Made by a program: the position numbers and the translations under genes. DNA of 64,000 nucleotides from Mycogone perniciosa (Eukaryota > Ascomycota > Sordariomycetes > Hypocreales > Hypocreaceae). Under the pieces are notes generated by a model, which saw nothing but the letters and a program-made list of their open reading frames with translations, did no database searches and was not told the origin of the DNA. Below are positions 1-11,015 of the stretch, piece by piece (within the stretch, counting starts at the first letter, position 1; every line of letters starts with the position of its first letter). The stretch is taken from the NCBI GenBank assembly GCA_025331125.1, contig JAOALB010000001.1, forward strand, positions 806,001 to 870,000. The letters run 5' to 3'.

Positions 1-2
1 TC

Positions 3-203
3 AACGGCGATAAGAAGCGTCGCGGCCGACTGGAATTGGTGTGGTATCCTATAACCGACGTGAAGTCTTGTGAGGGGGAGATCAACTATCTCAGGAATCA
101 TGAGCAACCAACAGTTGGTAGACTCTGCAGCAACGAGAACACAGCCTATTGGCAGAATCCCGAAGGCTATGGGTCTGCCGAACCTAGCAAGGCAGCAAGA
201 TGA
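3..203 (+). CDS. possible 3' end of a gene cut by the window edge
   Basis: A frame opening at base 3 stays open for 66 codons and stops with TGA at 201-203. The peptide has two Cys residues and a balanced composition (LELVWYPITDVKSCEG near its start, AYWQNPEGYGSAEP near its end). It has no start codon in the window, so it could only be the last exon of a gene lying mainly to the left. I do not recognise a family. An open run of this length arises by chance a few percent of the time, so this is weak. Confidence 0.22.
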   Translation, partial: NGDKKRRGRLELVWYPITDVKSCEGEINYLRNHEQPTVGRLCSNENTAYWQNPEGYGSAEPSKAAR

Positions 204-3200
204 CCAGGCAGTTTGTAAAAACGATGCGTTGGCAAACTGCAGCCATCCATAACGGCTTGTTTGACGTGCCTTCAGATTGTACATACATCTGATAAGCTTC
301 CCCAGTTGGCGTCTGGCCACTGATGGCCACACACCGTAATATATATTGCATGAGCTAATAAGTATGTTGCCTTGCCGCCCCCAAGTTGCAGCTGGACCAG
401 CGACTGGCCTATCGGCTATAAACTAAAAATGCGAAGCAGCATACGGACGAAATAGCAAACTCTTTCTGCCTGCTAGGTAGCCAATGCCAGCTCGCAGTAC
501 AATCTCTTCTTTACATCTCATCAAGACGACGCGGGGTTTTGTCAGTAAATGAGAGGGTTTGTTATGCATCCCCTAGGACGTGTCGAACGGCGGCCCGCAT
601 GTCGTGACACGGCTGGCTGCCCAATGTCCTTCAATATTTCAAGGTTTCTGGAGTAAGCCAAGCCAAAAATGTGCGGTTGCAGGAAGCAAGGCTCCAGGTG
701 TAAAAAAAGCATCTATACAAGGTTTGCTCAGGTACTGCGTAGGTCGTGCCACGTCGCGAACCCGAGCTTGAAGCGTTGCAAACACTTCTCGCCAATAACC
801 CACCTCGTGCGGTTTCTTTCCCTCGACGGAACACGCACAGAGCTCCTACAGCATCGTCAGCTACGACAGACCTGCCCCTACCTATAGAATTTCTCTGCAA
901 AGAGTTGAGATCTGGAAGAGAGCTACACCAGTCATGTGAGGTCAGGCTGTCTGTTTGCACCTACTGCACGAAAATCTTTTCGGTCCAGATGGACTACTGC
1001 GACCCCATCAAAGCGGTTCTGAGGGTCACAGACAGCAGCCCTTTCGAAGTGAATTCTTTTACTTGGTCTCCAATGGAGGGATGCAGTGGGCTGCGGATCA
1101 ACCCCATGGCTCGATTTGGAACCTGCAAGGACGACATGTCGTTCGCCCAGACATCGGCACGGCCGACCGTCAGAAGCCCATACCCAACGCCGATGACAAC
1201 TCAACGATCGGAGTTGCGGGAACAATTTCCGCCCTTGTCATCAAGGATTGAAGCACACCCAGGAATAGTCGCGACTCCAGTGGGGGGCGAAATACGGTCG
1301 GTGTCATCGCAGGGGACGCCGACTGCGGGATCACCGTCATCGTGGTCGGGGTCAACAGTTTCCTTTTGATCGATCCCATATCAAGACTCCTCGGGCGTTG
1401 GGATTGGCCGTCCGGGATGACGAAGCGAGAGGTCACGTCGAGGTGAGACACGCCAATCTCGAGCCCAAGCTTGGTCTGAGGCTCGCTTCGATGTCAGTGG
1501 TGACAATCTGGCAAGGCGTTATAGGTCGGCCAAGATGCAGCCAATCTCTCTGTGAGCTGTATCTGCGTGGGGGTGTGTGCGAGAGCAAGTTCGGATAGAC
1601 CTGGATGAGTTGAGCAGACCGTCGACAATGGCTGCTGCTTGGCGGAGATGAAGGGACGGAAGAGAGGAAGCGATTGACCAGGGTCCCGCTTTCATTGTCC
1701 GCACGCGGCATGAAATATCTATGAAATGCGGGAAAATAGGCCAAAAGGAGGGGGGCCTGCGTGGAATATCATGTGATGGTGTGTGTGGATGTGGGATTTT
1801 GGATGCCACTCAGAGGGTTGAGTCGACGGAGAGACGGAGATACGCAGTGTCTGCCCGAAGAACCAACAACATGTTGGTCGATGAATGGGTGTTGGCCGGT
1901 GTATGGAATGTCAAACGACAAGGGGCAGAAGTGCAGATTGATGGGCATCATGTCAGGCAATGGGCTGTTGATGACGACAAGGAAACTGTTGATGATCAGA
2001 TGCAAGTTTCTGACCACTGAGCCACTGAGTGAATCATGCAGATGGAAAGACATGACCAACAAGGTAGAAATCAACACGAGACAGTGGCTGGAACAAGCTG
2101 GGCATTTCGGACAATTGTTTTTTCTTCTTCTTTTTTCTTTCATTTTTTCTTTTTCCAGCGAGGTAATAGTAGCCTGTGTGAAGATAGAGGTCGACAGTCC
2201 TATGCTGTAATTTCACGTGCGTTATCAAGATATCGGTCGTCTCGAGATTTGAGGAGCAAGTCTGGGACATGGAAGTAGTGTAGAGGGACAAGGCTTGCAG
2301 TAACTCATACACTACCTATGCTGCAGAGGCAGCCACATGACAAGTGTTTCTGGCTCGGCGCTGGGGGTGGCATCCGTATGGTGGCCTATAGTTGCTCTAT
2401 TATGACGTTGAAGCAGAAACTCAGAACGAAGACTCCCCAATCTCTTTGCGTGGTGTTGCATTGGCGATTTCGCCGGAGAGCCGGCCAAGGGTCCAGAACT
2501 ACAATGGCATTCCGCCAGGAGAGTCGTTCAAGCGAGGTTTTGGTCGGCAGGTAACCCGATCCTCAGTACGGAGTACGTATGTACGAGTATTATGTGCTCG
2601 GAACTTGCAGGACAACAGCAGGGCAGGGCAGCGGCCGATCGGTCGGTCGCTTTTAAGCTGCATGTTTCGGTTGCATATCGGCCGTGGGTCGGGTGGTATT
2701 CGAGTCTAGCAGTATTAGCACTCCGTAGTGTATTTTGATATTTCCTGTTAGAGGCCGTCAGCGGGGCGGGGAGGGTCGGATGAGATCTCCAAGATCTTGA
2801 AAATCCTGGTCCCTTGTGAAGCTTAGGGATTCGTTTGTTTTTTGGGGAAACATGATAGCCTCCGTACTTGGTACTAGTACTAGTAGCAATGTTACCCGCT
2901 TTCTGTTTCGTGCACGAGTAAGGACAAACAGTCAAGTGATGCTCTGCAATATAATCCGGAATGTTGGTATTCCGACAAGAAGATTACACACCGCGGAGAA
3001 GGCCGGCCAGGGAGATGCAGGGCAACGGAGAAAAGGGCCGGCAGCAATCCTTAGGTCTTGCGGCTGTTTTGCCTTGGCCTTGTGCGGATGTATGTGTGCA
3101 GGCTCCGTATGCACGACTGACAGCCATGCTTCAGGTCTGGCTCTCTCGGCAGTGGCTGCGGCTGTTGTTCAGAGGAGGTACGAAGTACGAGTGCTACTCG

Positions 3201-5085
3201 TAACAGGATCTCTATACGAAGTAGTAACAGAGGGTGCAATAGTATGCACTCGCATTGTCAGTCCCAGGGATCACGATCGATCCATGCGGTTGGCTCACTG
3301 ATGCGAGCTGTGTTGACATGACAATCAAGGATGCATCTCCTAGCGTTGCTTGTAGCAAGCCGCACGTCAGTAATACGTGGCTGATACTCGGAGATCCTCA
3401 TTTTTCTTTCTTCACCCTTATGCAACAATGATTTGCGTCATCCAACGCCCTTGTTGTGTGTGGCTTTGGCTAGACAAATTGCGATGTAGTGCTCACTTTG
3501 TCTTTCCATATCCCGGCGCTTCTTCACTGTCAATCTCAAAGGTGTGTCCTCGTGCGCAAAGGACAAGACATGGTGGATTCGTCCGGGCCGTTCAGGCCTG
3601 TGAGTGCGACACACCACCATTTGTTGAGAACGAGAGGAGAGGAGAGGAGAGGAGAGGAGAGGAGCCCCCCGGTCCATCATCACTATCATCGTCGCTGCCG
3701 GCGCCCGCCGCGCGGCCGGCCATTCTATGTATGTATGTACGGAGTAGTATCTATATGTATGTATGCATGTTCGAGTAGGTTATGATGTGTGCGTGGCTCA
3801 AAAGTTGGCCCCTCCAGTGCTCCAGTGGTGGGGACCGCCGGCGATGCTTCTGTGGAGCGCCTGGGCATCCACCGCTGCATCGGCCGATCCAGTGGCCAAT
3901 AGCACTATAAGCCGCTGTCCCGCCCCCCGATCGCCTGCCAGCGGCGTTTGCTGCCACCCGCACCGATAAACGGCGATAAGTCGGCCTGTCCACTTCACCC
4001 AAATCTCATCCATCTCATATCATCCCTGGCAAATTGTCGACTGTCTGCGGCCGATGCGCGCCCAACATGTGCGGCCAGCGCCTGGCATGGTGCGTTCACG
4101 CGCATCTGGCTCTCTTTTCCTCTCTCTTTCTCGCTCTTCCTGTGCAATTTCTCTTCAGTTGCCCATCAGCGAGTACGGAGCCATCCCCTCCATTTGTGGC
4201 TTGAGGGACTCGATTGCTTCAACCCTTCCCCTTGGCAAATGCTTCTCCTTTGTCTTTATTTGTGGGCAATCCAACACTATACCCCCTGCTCTGCATCTCC
4301 TGCTAGACTCAATTGTCAACTGCAGAGTACAGTTGGATATCATTCGTCACAGTCCGGCCATCCCGCAGCATCGACATTTTTCGGGGACCAAGACGAGAGA
4401 CACTCACAGGCAGGCCCTCACTCAACACAGTGCCAGTCTCTGACGCCTGACCTCACCGACAACCGCAGCCGCTCATCTCGAGCATAGTAAGTCTAGAGGA
4501 GCAGCCGGATTGTTTTTCTGTCTCGGCTGTCAATTGAATGCTACTGTGGCCGGTCCACATGATATCACATAGCGAGAACTGGTACGTTGACACACAATCA
4601 TGGTCTCCTTCTCATTTGCGGCGTCCCAGACCACTTCTGCCTATTCGCTGTTATTACAACGCGCGCCTTTTTGGCCCCATCTCATTGCGGCCCTCGCACG
4701 GTTCCGGCCCACCTTTCCGGACGCCGTGCTGGCAGCTTTGGAGCCGATAGAATGTCTCTCGACTCTCTCCACCGCGTGTGCCGTTGTGTCTCTGAACTTC
4801 TTGGCCACTGAAACAATTCCATTACAAAACGGCTTGTTGCCCTGCCCCTCTTTACCCTTGCCCTCTGCCCATACTCCGTACATATAGTTGCCATACCCAC
4901 ATACTGCCTATTTCTATTTTGTGACAAGTTCACTTACAGGGAAGGGACGTGAAGACCAGCCGTGTAACCCGAGTTCGACTTATACAAGCATCCATCCCTG
5001 TTCCTCACTATTTATCTGCCCTTCCTTCTTAAACTACGACGCTGGCGTTTTTTATCCCCCCGTTGTTTGACGCCATTTGAACCGG
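204..5085. other. long intergenic stretch, no convincing gene
   Basis: I see no reading frame with coding-like composition and proper splice context over about 4.9 kb, apart from a doubtful fragment near 746-1252 (see findings). The stretch holds GTAC-nnn-GTAC palindromes at 2566-2576 and 3178-3188, a GAGAG pentamer array at 3632-3664 and TATG repeats near 3727-3770. From about 3960 to 5080 the + strand is rich in C and T, as is common in fungal promoters and 5' leaders, and probably belongs to the gene starting at 5086. Confidence 0.6.
3632..3664. repeat. GAGAG pentanucleotide microsatellite
   Basis: About 6.6 uninterrupted copies of GAGAG, read directly from the sequence. It lies in non-coding DNA. 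Confidence 0.95.
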
Positions 5086-5784
5086 ATGGGTATGAGAGCT
5101 CACTTGCCTTCCTCACATGACTTTGCGAATATGAATGAATTTCTAACATCCCGTGTAGATCCCCGAGGGCAGAACCCACACAATTCCTCCAGGAACGAAG
5201 GCTACCAGGAACCTCGTGATTACCACTATAGTTTAAGCATGGAGGGCGGAGCGGGGACGTGCCATATGGCATCGTCCTTTTACGAGATTCTGCAAGAGTC
5301 TGGACTTCGAGAACAACTAGTCAAAGGCTGGGGGCATGCCTATTCAGATCGCGATGCGACTAGCTCCTCTTCGCCTCCAACTTCAGATGCCTATGAAGAT
5401 GGTAGTCAGCCGAGTCGAAGATCCCAACCCCGACAGAGCCAAAAGTCTTCGTCGCCATCATCATCATCAACATCTCGGAGGAAACCACAGAAGCGCGATG
5501 GCCATGGCTCTAGCACTTCAAAATCCTCAGAGAGGCAGAAGAAGTCTCGGGCCAGCAACATCAAGGAAGAAGACAGAGAAGAAGGCGAAGATAAGGAGGG
5601 CAAGTCTCGCTCCGGAAAGCACATTCCAACAGCTGATTCCAGGGAGCCAAAGCAAGGCTATAACTACAGCTATAGCGTTGAGGATTATGGTAGTCCAGAT
5701 TGTTTTGGAGGGCTAAGCGCTGAGATCAACACACTTCGAATGCACCTGTTGCAGCGCGCCAATGGCACTCCCCAGGTTCCCTAA
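5086..5784 (+). CDS. hypothetical low-complexity protein
   Basis: An open frame starts at ATG 5086 and ends at TAA 5782-5784 (232 aa if unspliced). I recognise no family. The middle is Ser/Arg/Lys/Glu-rich and probably disordered: a poly-Ser stretch, then basic and acidic runs (EEDREEGEDKEG). The ends are more ordered, with FYEILQESGLREQLVKGW before the disordered part and a Tyr-rich stretch plus AEINTLRMHLLQRA near the C-terminus. A perfect intron signature occurs at the very start: donor GTATGA at 5090, branch TTCTAAC at about 5141-5147, acceptor TAG ending at 5158. That intron would be 69 nt and in frame. Splicing gives a 209-aa protein beginning MDPRGQNP, so both forms are translatable. 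A nuclear or scaffold role would be a guess from composition only. Confidence 0.65.
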   Translation: MGMRAHLPSSHDFANMNEFLTSRVDPRGQNPHNSSRNEGYQEPRDYHYSLSMEGGAGTCHMASSFYEILQESGLREQLVKGWGHAYSDRDATSSSSPPTSDAYEDGSQPSRRSQPRQSQKSSSPSSSSTSRRKPQKRDGHGSSTSKSSERQKKSRASNIKEEDREEGEDKEGKSRSGKHIPTADSREPKQGYNYSYSVEDYGSPDCFGGLSAEINTLRMHLLQRANGTPQVP

Positions 5785-6797
5785 CCCGCCAATTCATCGC
5801 GACCCTCGATCATACGGAGACACCCGGCGCACAACAGCTCCTAAGTTGACGAAAGCATCGTCATGCACCATCCACAGACATGAACTCCCGTTGCTCATTT
5901 GTTCTCTTGTCTATTTCTGTCGTATAATCACTACCATCACATCTTCCTCCTCAAAACGAATGCGGTGTATAGGCGTTGCGGAGTCACATGGGTGGTTCGC
6001 AGGATGAAGCCAATTCTGGTTTGGCTGCATTGTACTCCCACTGTCACCAAAACATGGGTGATGATATAATACTCTTTCACGAGAATAAAACATCATCATT
6101 ACTATTATCATACGTAGATACACCACCATGAATTCGTGACACCGTGCTCGTTTAACAGTGCTACGCGGGCAATCATGGTCAATCGGGATCCAGATAAAGT
6201 ATTGCAGCTGCATGTACTTCGTAATCGGCGACCAACTGCGGTCCGACACCCAGTTGCCCGTCCAAGTGTGCCACATTAATGTGAGTAGACTCCATAACAG
6301 ATGGCACAACTGCTCGAATCGGCGAGCGGACCGTTCAGCAACTTGCAGAAAAAGTAACCCTCCTACCCACAAGCTGTGATGTATGTGTGTACTGTTCGGC
6401 GTACGCGTATGCATAGAGTGTGGTAGATTGCGCATCAACTCAGCTAGCCTGCTGCAGACGCGCTGCATGGCAGCCTCCATGGAAGGGATCCATGTACGAA
6501 GTACGAAGTATGTACTCCGGATGCACACACGCCAATAGCCTCCTTTGCGTGTGTGTCTGCCTGGTCTGCGAAATAGAGGGTGTGGATTATCGGGCTATGC
6601 CGGCATTATAAGTCGACATCGTATGATTTTGCTTTCACATACGAAGTACTCCCTACGAAGTACATACCATACTCATACTTCGGAGGCTGAACGCCATGGC
6701 GATATGGAGGGGCGGCTTGGTCCGTGATGGGATGGCGTAGTAGCAATCAGGGTAAGGCTTATAATGTTATCCACTAAAGTTGTTAACAACTCTTCTA
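5785..6797. other. intergenic, palindrome repeats, no gene
   Basis: No supported gene. It contains the 3' flank of the 5.1-kb gene, a tandem GTACGAAGTAC run at about 6494-6510, and related copies near 6640-6685. Confidence 0.6.
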
Positions 6798-6887
6798 CTC
6801 TGGGTGGTCTAGTTGGTTCATGGCGTTCGACTGTAATTGAGAATCAAATTCATCGAAAAGTCGGCGGTTCGATTCCGTCCCCGGAGA
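6798..6887 (+). tRNA. tRNA-Tyr (GUA) with 15-nt intron, copy 1
   Basis: This folds by hand into a full cloverleaf. The acceptor stem CTCTGGG (6798-6804) pairs with CCCGGAG (6880-6886), with one T-G pair, followed by discriminator A at 6887. The anticodon stem TTCGA/TCGAA encloses CTGTAA, with anticodon GTA at 6833-6835. The T arm is GGCGG-TTCGATT-CCGTC. A 15-nt intron (6837-6851) sits after position 37, the canonical place. The C1-G72 pair and A73 are the eukaryotic tyrosine identity elements. A run of six T at 6912-6917 can end Pol III transcription. A second copy lies 168 bp downstream. Confidence 0.95.
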
Positions 6888-7055
6888 GTCTCTCTTCGGA
6901 GAAGAGTTACATTTTTTGCTCTAAATTTCTTTTTTAATTCCTATTGACATGAAGATATTCCACCACTACGGTGCTTGAGATTTTTTTTCTAGTTTTGTGC
7001 TACTCTAGTTCGGGCCTTCTTATACCCTATTTGCTTGTGACAGTGACATCGCAAA

Positions 7056-7145
7056 CTCGGAGTGGTCTAGTTGGTTCATGGCGTTCGACTGTAATTGGGC
7101 TTCAAATTCATCGAAAAGTCGGCGGTTCGATTCCGTCCTCTGAGA
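7056..7145 (+). tRNA. tRNA-Tyr (GUA) with 15-nt intron, copy 2
   Basis: Same cloverleaf as the upstream copy. Acceptor CTCGGAG (7056-7062) pairs with CTCTGAG (7138-7144), and the discriminator is A at 7145. Mature positions 8-65 are identical to copy 1. The only mature differences are two acceptor pairs (4-69 and 6-67), both still paired. The 15-nt intron differs from copy 1 at three positions. Seven T at 7154-7160 form the Pol III terminator. Confidence 0.95.
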
Positions 7146-7736
7146 TACATGTCTTTTTTTGCTGATGTTTGTCACGATTTTTTTTCTGCTCGTAGTCAAG
7201 TGGCCAAACAGTTGTTGGTCATTTCATTTTCCCCTCCGGTCTTTGAATGACAAAACTCTTGTCGTGGGCGAGTGTCTAGTAAAACACTCCAAGTGTTCCC
7301 TTCGCTGTCGTTCATCTTCTTCAAGAACATCATATGTGTACTTTGACTTAACAGTTAGTTGAAAGACTTCATCTCTGTTCTTTCTTTTATTCCTTCTCTT
7401 GTTTCGATACAGGGACAGTTGAACCGCTGTTCTTGTTCACATGGAGTCAGTGTATGAACAAGGCCAGTGTTTTTGAGCCATCACGCCCTTGTTCTATCCC
7501 AACGTTGAACAAAGTTGGGATTTATTGAACATCATAACAAGTAGCAATTTCCTTGGAAGAGAATATTATTTAAGATGTTGTTATTTCTCTTGGATTATCG
7601 TCATCATCTTCACGAGCATCATCTTCACAGCAACACATCAACCACCAACACAACTACTTTGACAATTTCGTCTCTCCTCCCTCTCCACCTCTCAGAACTA
7701 TTACATACAGTCTGCACCATCTTACTTCCTTTCACA
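7146..7736. other. spacer with stem-loop, leader of small orphan gene
   Basis: No gene. It holds a perfect 7-bp inverted repeat (TCCCAAC at 7497-7503, GTTGGGA at 7514-7520, 10-nt loop) and several CTTGTTC/GAACAAG copies between about 7430 and 7510. A CT/CA-rich leader at about 7590-7735 runs into the next start codon. Confidence 0.5.
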
Positions 7737-8006
7737 ATGTGTAAAGTCGAGCTCACTGTTTGCGACTACCGTTCGTGCCTTAGGATCGCCAAGTGCACCA
7801 TCGAGTACTCAGACCACGTGGTGAAGCTGAATAACCTCCCCCAGAAGATAGTTTCCTTCGATGTCGTCCGTGAACTGTGCCTCCCGCCTATGAAAGGGTG
7901 TGATGGGCTCCAGTTTCCGTACCCTATAGTTATTCGGGGTTACTGTCGGGAGCATCTGGAAATGGCGGCGAGTATGGGCTTGATGCGGCTGGGGGACGCC
8001 CAATGA
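7737..8006 (+). CDS. small cysteine-rich orphan protein (89 aa)
   Basis: I place the start at ATG 7737 in a good context (CACAATG). An in-frame ATG at 7575 would add 54 residues of poorly coding His/Thr/Leu-rich sequence read from the CT-rich leader. The 89-aa product has seven Cys (residues 2, 9, 14, 20, 48, 55, 69) and ends with a CREH motif followed by a helix-like tail. The Cys spacing could bind zinc, but no known finger pattern fits. There is no signal peptide. It converges on the RBR ligase gene, with 198 bp between the stops. Family unknown to me. Confidence 0.55.
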   Translation: MCKVELTVCDYRSCLRIAKCTIEYSDHVVKLNNLPQKIVSFDVVRELCLPPMKGCDGLQFPYPIVIRGYCREHLEMAASMGLMRLGDAQ

Positions 8007-8204
8007 GGAGGGTGTCTTCTATGAAGATGGAAGGATTGTGCTTTGTTTGTTGATTTTGAATAGACTATCTTTTAGAGACCCCTTGATACATAGACTGATG
8101 CTGACTACGAAGTTGCATGTCTAATTTTAGTTTATATAAAACCCCTAAAACTGAATCTGATTGCATGCTACCCAAGACTTATATCGTCCAAAAAATTGCA
8201 TCGT

Positions 8205-9977
8205 TTATCGTCTCAAGTGACGCCTGTCGTTTGAACCCGCCATGAACCGCATGAGTTGCAGCAAGGGATCTTCCGGTTGCCGTCTCGCTCCAGCTGCTCT
8301 CCTCTCCGTATTTTGATGTCTTCCTCGGTCCGGCTCACCCCGTCTTCCTCTCCGTTCTAGTCTTCCGTCTACTACTCTCATCTCCGTCCCAAAAACCATC
8401 ATCGGTTCTAGCTCTTCTCGTCGTCTCCTCTCCCTCTCCCTATCCCGACGGGCCTGTCGATCTCTATCCTCTTCTACTCTTCTCAAAGCCTCTCGATGAT
8501 GTCGGTGTCGTCGTTCTTCTCCTACAAGTCACTGCCTGTCAGCTCCCATTTCATGCCATGACCATTGTAATGAGCCCTCTATTTGAGGGACTGCTATCCA
8601 AAGGGGTCTTGGGGTAGCGGGGAATTGCTCACGATCTGGGACTGGGTTCTCCACGAATCGTACACGCCTTGCCCTATAATGATGATCATAAAGAGGTGGG
8701 GGAAGAATACCAGCATCATTACCATAATCATCCACATCGTGATCAAATGCCGGAAGATTGTCCTCATCCTCAGATCCCCATTCCGGAACCTCCTCCTCTT
8801 GGATAAGAAGATCACCCATATTCTCCAACATAATAGCATCGCTCTCGTCATATCTCAGATGCGGTAGTCTCGGTGCCTGTTCCGTCTGCTCAACCAGATG
8901 TGCTCGTCCAGCTCGTGCAATAGGCCGTCTCCCAGGCCGTTGTCTCACAGGAACCCGGAGGTGGTGCTCGCCATACATTGGACAATTGCAAGTCCGCCAC
9001 ATCTCTCCACACAGGAAGCAGAACTCTGCTCTGCAAACGCACCTATTTCACATCCCACAACTGTTAGCTCAACTCCAGGCTAGAAAAGGGGGCAGCATTC
9101 ACGTCATATGATTGCATCCATAGCTCAACCCCATCACCACTCCACACTGTGGACAATGTGCCAGCCCGTTTGCGTCCATCATATCCAACATCTTCTCCTC
9201 GTCGTTTTCCTCCCCACATGGCAAGCCTCGATGTGCCCTACCCATGCACATCATGCACGTCTCCTTACCACACGCCTCACAGGCCCCTACAAAGTTGGAT
9301 GCTTCCACCGCCTGTGGGAGGATGAAGATGCCACACCGCGGATCGTGGCAGTACACCCTCAATTCAACATCTACATCGTACTCGGTGGCTAGTTGGCGAT
9401 ATAAGTGGACTAACGCAGGGAGGCCAGCACGACCGATCGTAGCTTCGTCAAGGGGCTGACAGCATCGGGGCGAGAAGTCAAGTTCGGAGCGGAGGCCGGT
9501 GCGGATACACGTCCGGAGACAAGAGAGACAATAGCGGCATCCACACGGAACAGCCAAAACGCTTCTCTCAGAGCAGATTAAGCACAGCTCGTTTTGGTCA
9601 TTTCCACCACCATCATCACCGTCTTGATCTTCCGGTTCCGGTGATTCTCTGAGAAGGATTCTCCGTTCTTCGCCTGATATGAAAATCCGTCGTCGTAGGT
9701 CTTGCACCTCGGGGCTTTGTAAACGCTGCTGAGCAATCTCTGCATCCGACATGAAGCGTGATACAAGGTACGTCTGCTCATCGTCAGGGGCGAGGCCGAT
9801 GGCCGTGGCAACGGCGTTGGCGAGTTCTGCTTCAGATAGGGAGGCTGGATTCCCAGGGGGCATGACACCCATACGATGGATCAAGAAAAGCAAGACCGGG
9901 TGTAGTTGCTCGATGGGCCGTGGTCCAGGAGGCCGAGGCTGTTCGGGACGGCGTCTGCGGTGCTGCTGGTGAGCCAT
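8205..9977 (-). CDS. RBR (RING-IBR-RING) E3 ubiquitin ligase
   Basis: Exons on the minus strand are 9977-9103, 9042-8633 and 8521-8205 (533 aa). RING1 spans about residues 132-173 (CLICSE...CRYCLSC). The IBR covers about 210-255. RING2 (275-312) carries GCNHMTC, in which Cys288 is the expected catalytic cysteine accepting ubiquitin from E2 and His290 its partner. By family knowledge it would transfer ubiquitin through a Cys-thioester intermediate; its substrate is unknown. The C-terminus is Arg/Glu-rich and probably disordered. Intron 1 (60 bp) has branch GAGCTAACAG. Intron 2 (111 bp, in frame) has donor GTGAGC, branch GCTGAC and acceptor TTGTAG. Retaining intron 2 puts a TGA at 8531-8529, giving a protein without the basic tail. 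The start context AATCATGGCT is good. Confidence 0.9.
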
Positions 9978-11015
9978 GATTCTTCAATGTCACTGAAATG
10001 CCTTTTAAGAAAGATGGCGACCATCTCCGACAAAACTCCATGGAGAGCAAAAGATCCCCAAGAGAAATGCGCAACCGCGGTGTGCCTTTTATTTCAGGAG
10101 GAATACACATCTCACAAGTCACCAGGAAGATCATCGTGTCTTCACCACTGCCATATGATCGATCAGTGATCGAGGCTATGTTCAGCGAGCTACCATAATC
10201 ACTGACGCGAAGTGTATGTTGAGCAAAAAGAAAAAAAAGGGGAGCATTGTACTCAAAGTTTGAAGTTGTCGTTGAATGTCACATACTCTTCAAAGCTAAT
10301 AGATTTAAAACGAAACTTCACAAACGTCAAGTGGTTGAGAGGTATGCATCTTATCAAGCATTGCATAAGGTCTACGGCAGGTTTGCGTCTAGAAACACAT
10401 ATTCAATGAATCAAGGAAGCCTGTAGCTGTTACAACCATGAGACATCTGATTTCTCCTTCACTCACCAACACTCATGTAATTCACAGTCATATCTTTCTA
10501 CATGGCAGTTGCTGGAAAGAGTTGTTTTTTCTATCGTTACCATATTGTTATTCAGGCATAGCCCCTTCAGGTAAACAATCCTAGCAAAATGTGGCGTTCA
10601 CCGTTGGCTCAAGAGAATTAAATCTCCACAGGACAGGGTATATCACAACTACATATGCATGACCATAATTCCACTCATCCTGCCCGCGGACACTAAAGTC
10701 CAAAAAACCACAGCAACGGCGCTTGTGCTCACCACATCCACAACTCCTATATCCATAGGACGAGCAAGTACCCAAGCTGGAGGTGACCTTTTGCCATTTC
10801 CTTTCCCTTATGCCCTGCCTGTATTGCAGTTTCATGCTTCCCAAAAGAATATTCCAGACCAGAAAAAAAGAAGAAAAAATTGGCAGACCAATCCCCGAAA
10901 AACTCCGTTACATCGTAAACTCCATCGCTGATATTCCACATATCACATGAGAGACCTAAAAAGAAATAGTAATAATAGCCCAGAAAGCAATTATAAACGA
11001 CGGGGTATATAATCC
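9978..11015. other. intergenic between RBR ligase and sugar transporter
   Basis: About 1 kb holding the RBR gene's promoter (minus strand, next to 9977) and the 3' flank of the sugar transporter gene. No gene or clear repeat seen. The stretch is A-rich around 10860-10980. Confidence 0.6.

Noticed and set aside
4538..4887. Several overlapping frames near 4.5-4.9 kb
   Set aside because: CT-rich leader-like DNA open in several frames at once; none has coding character.
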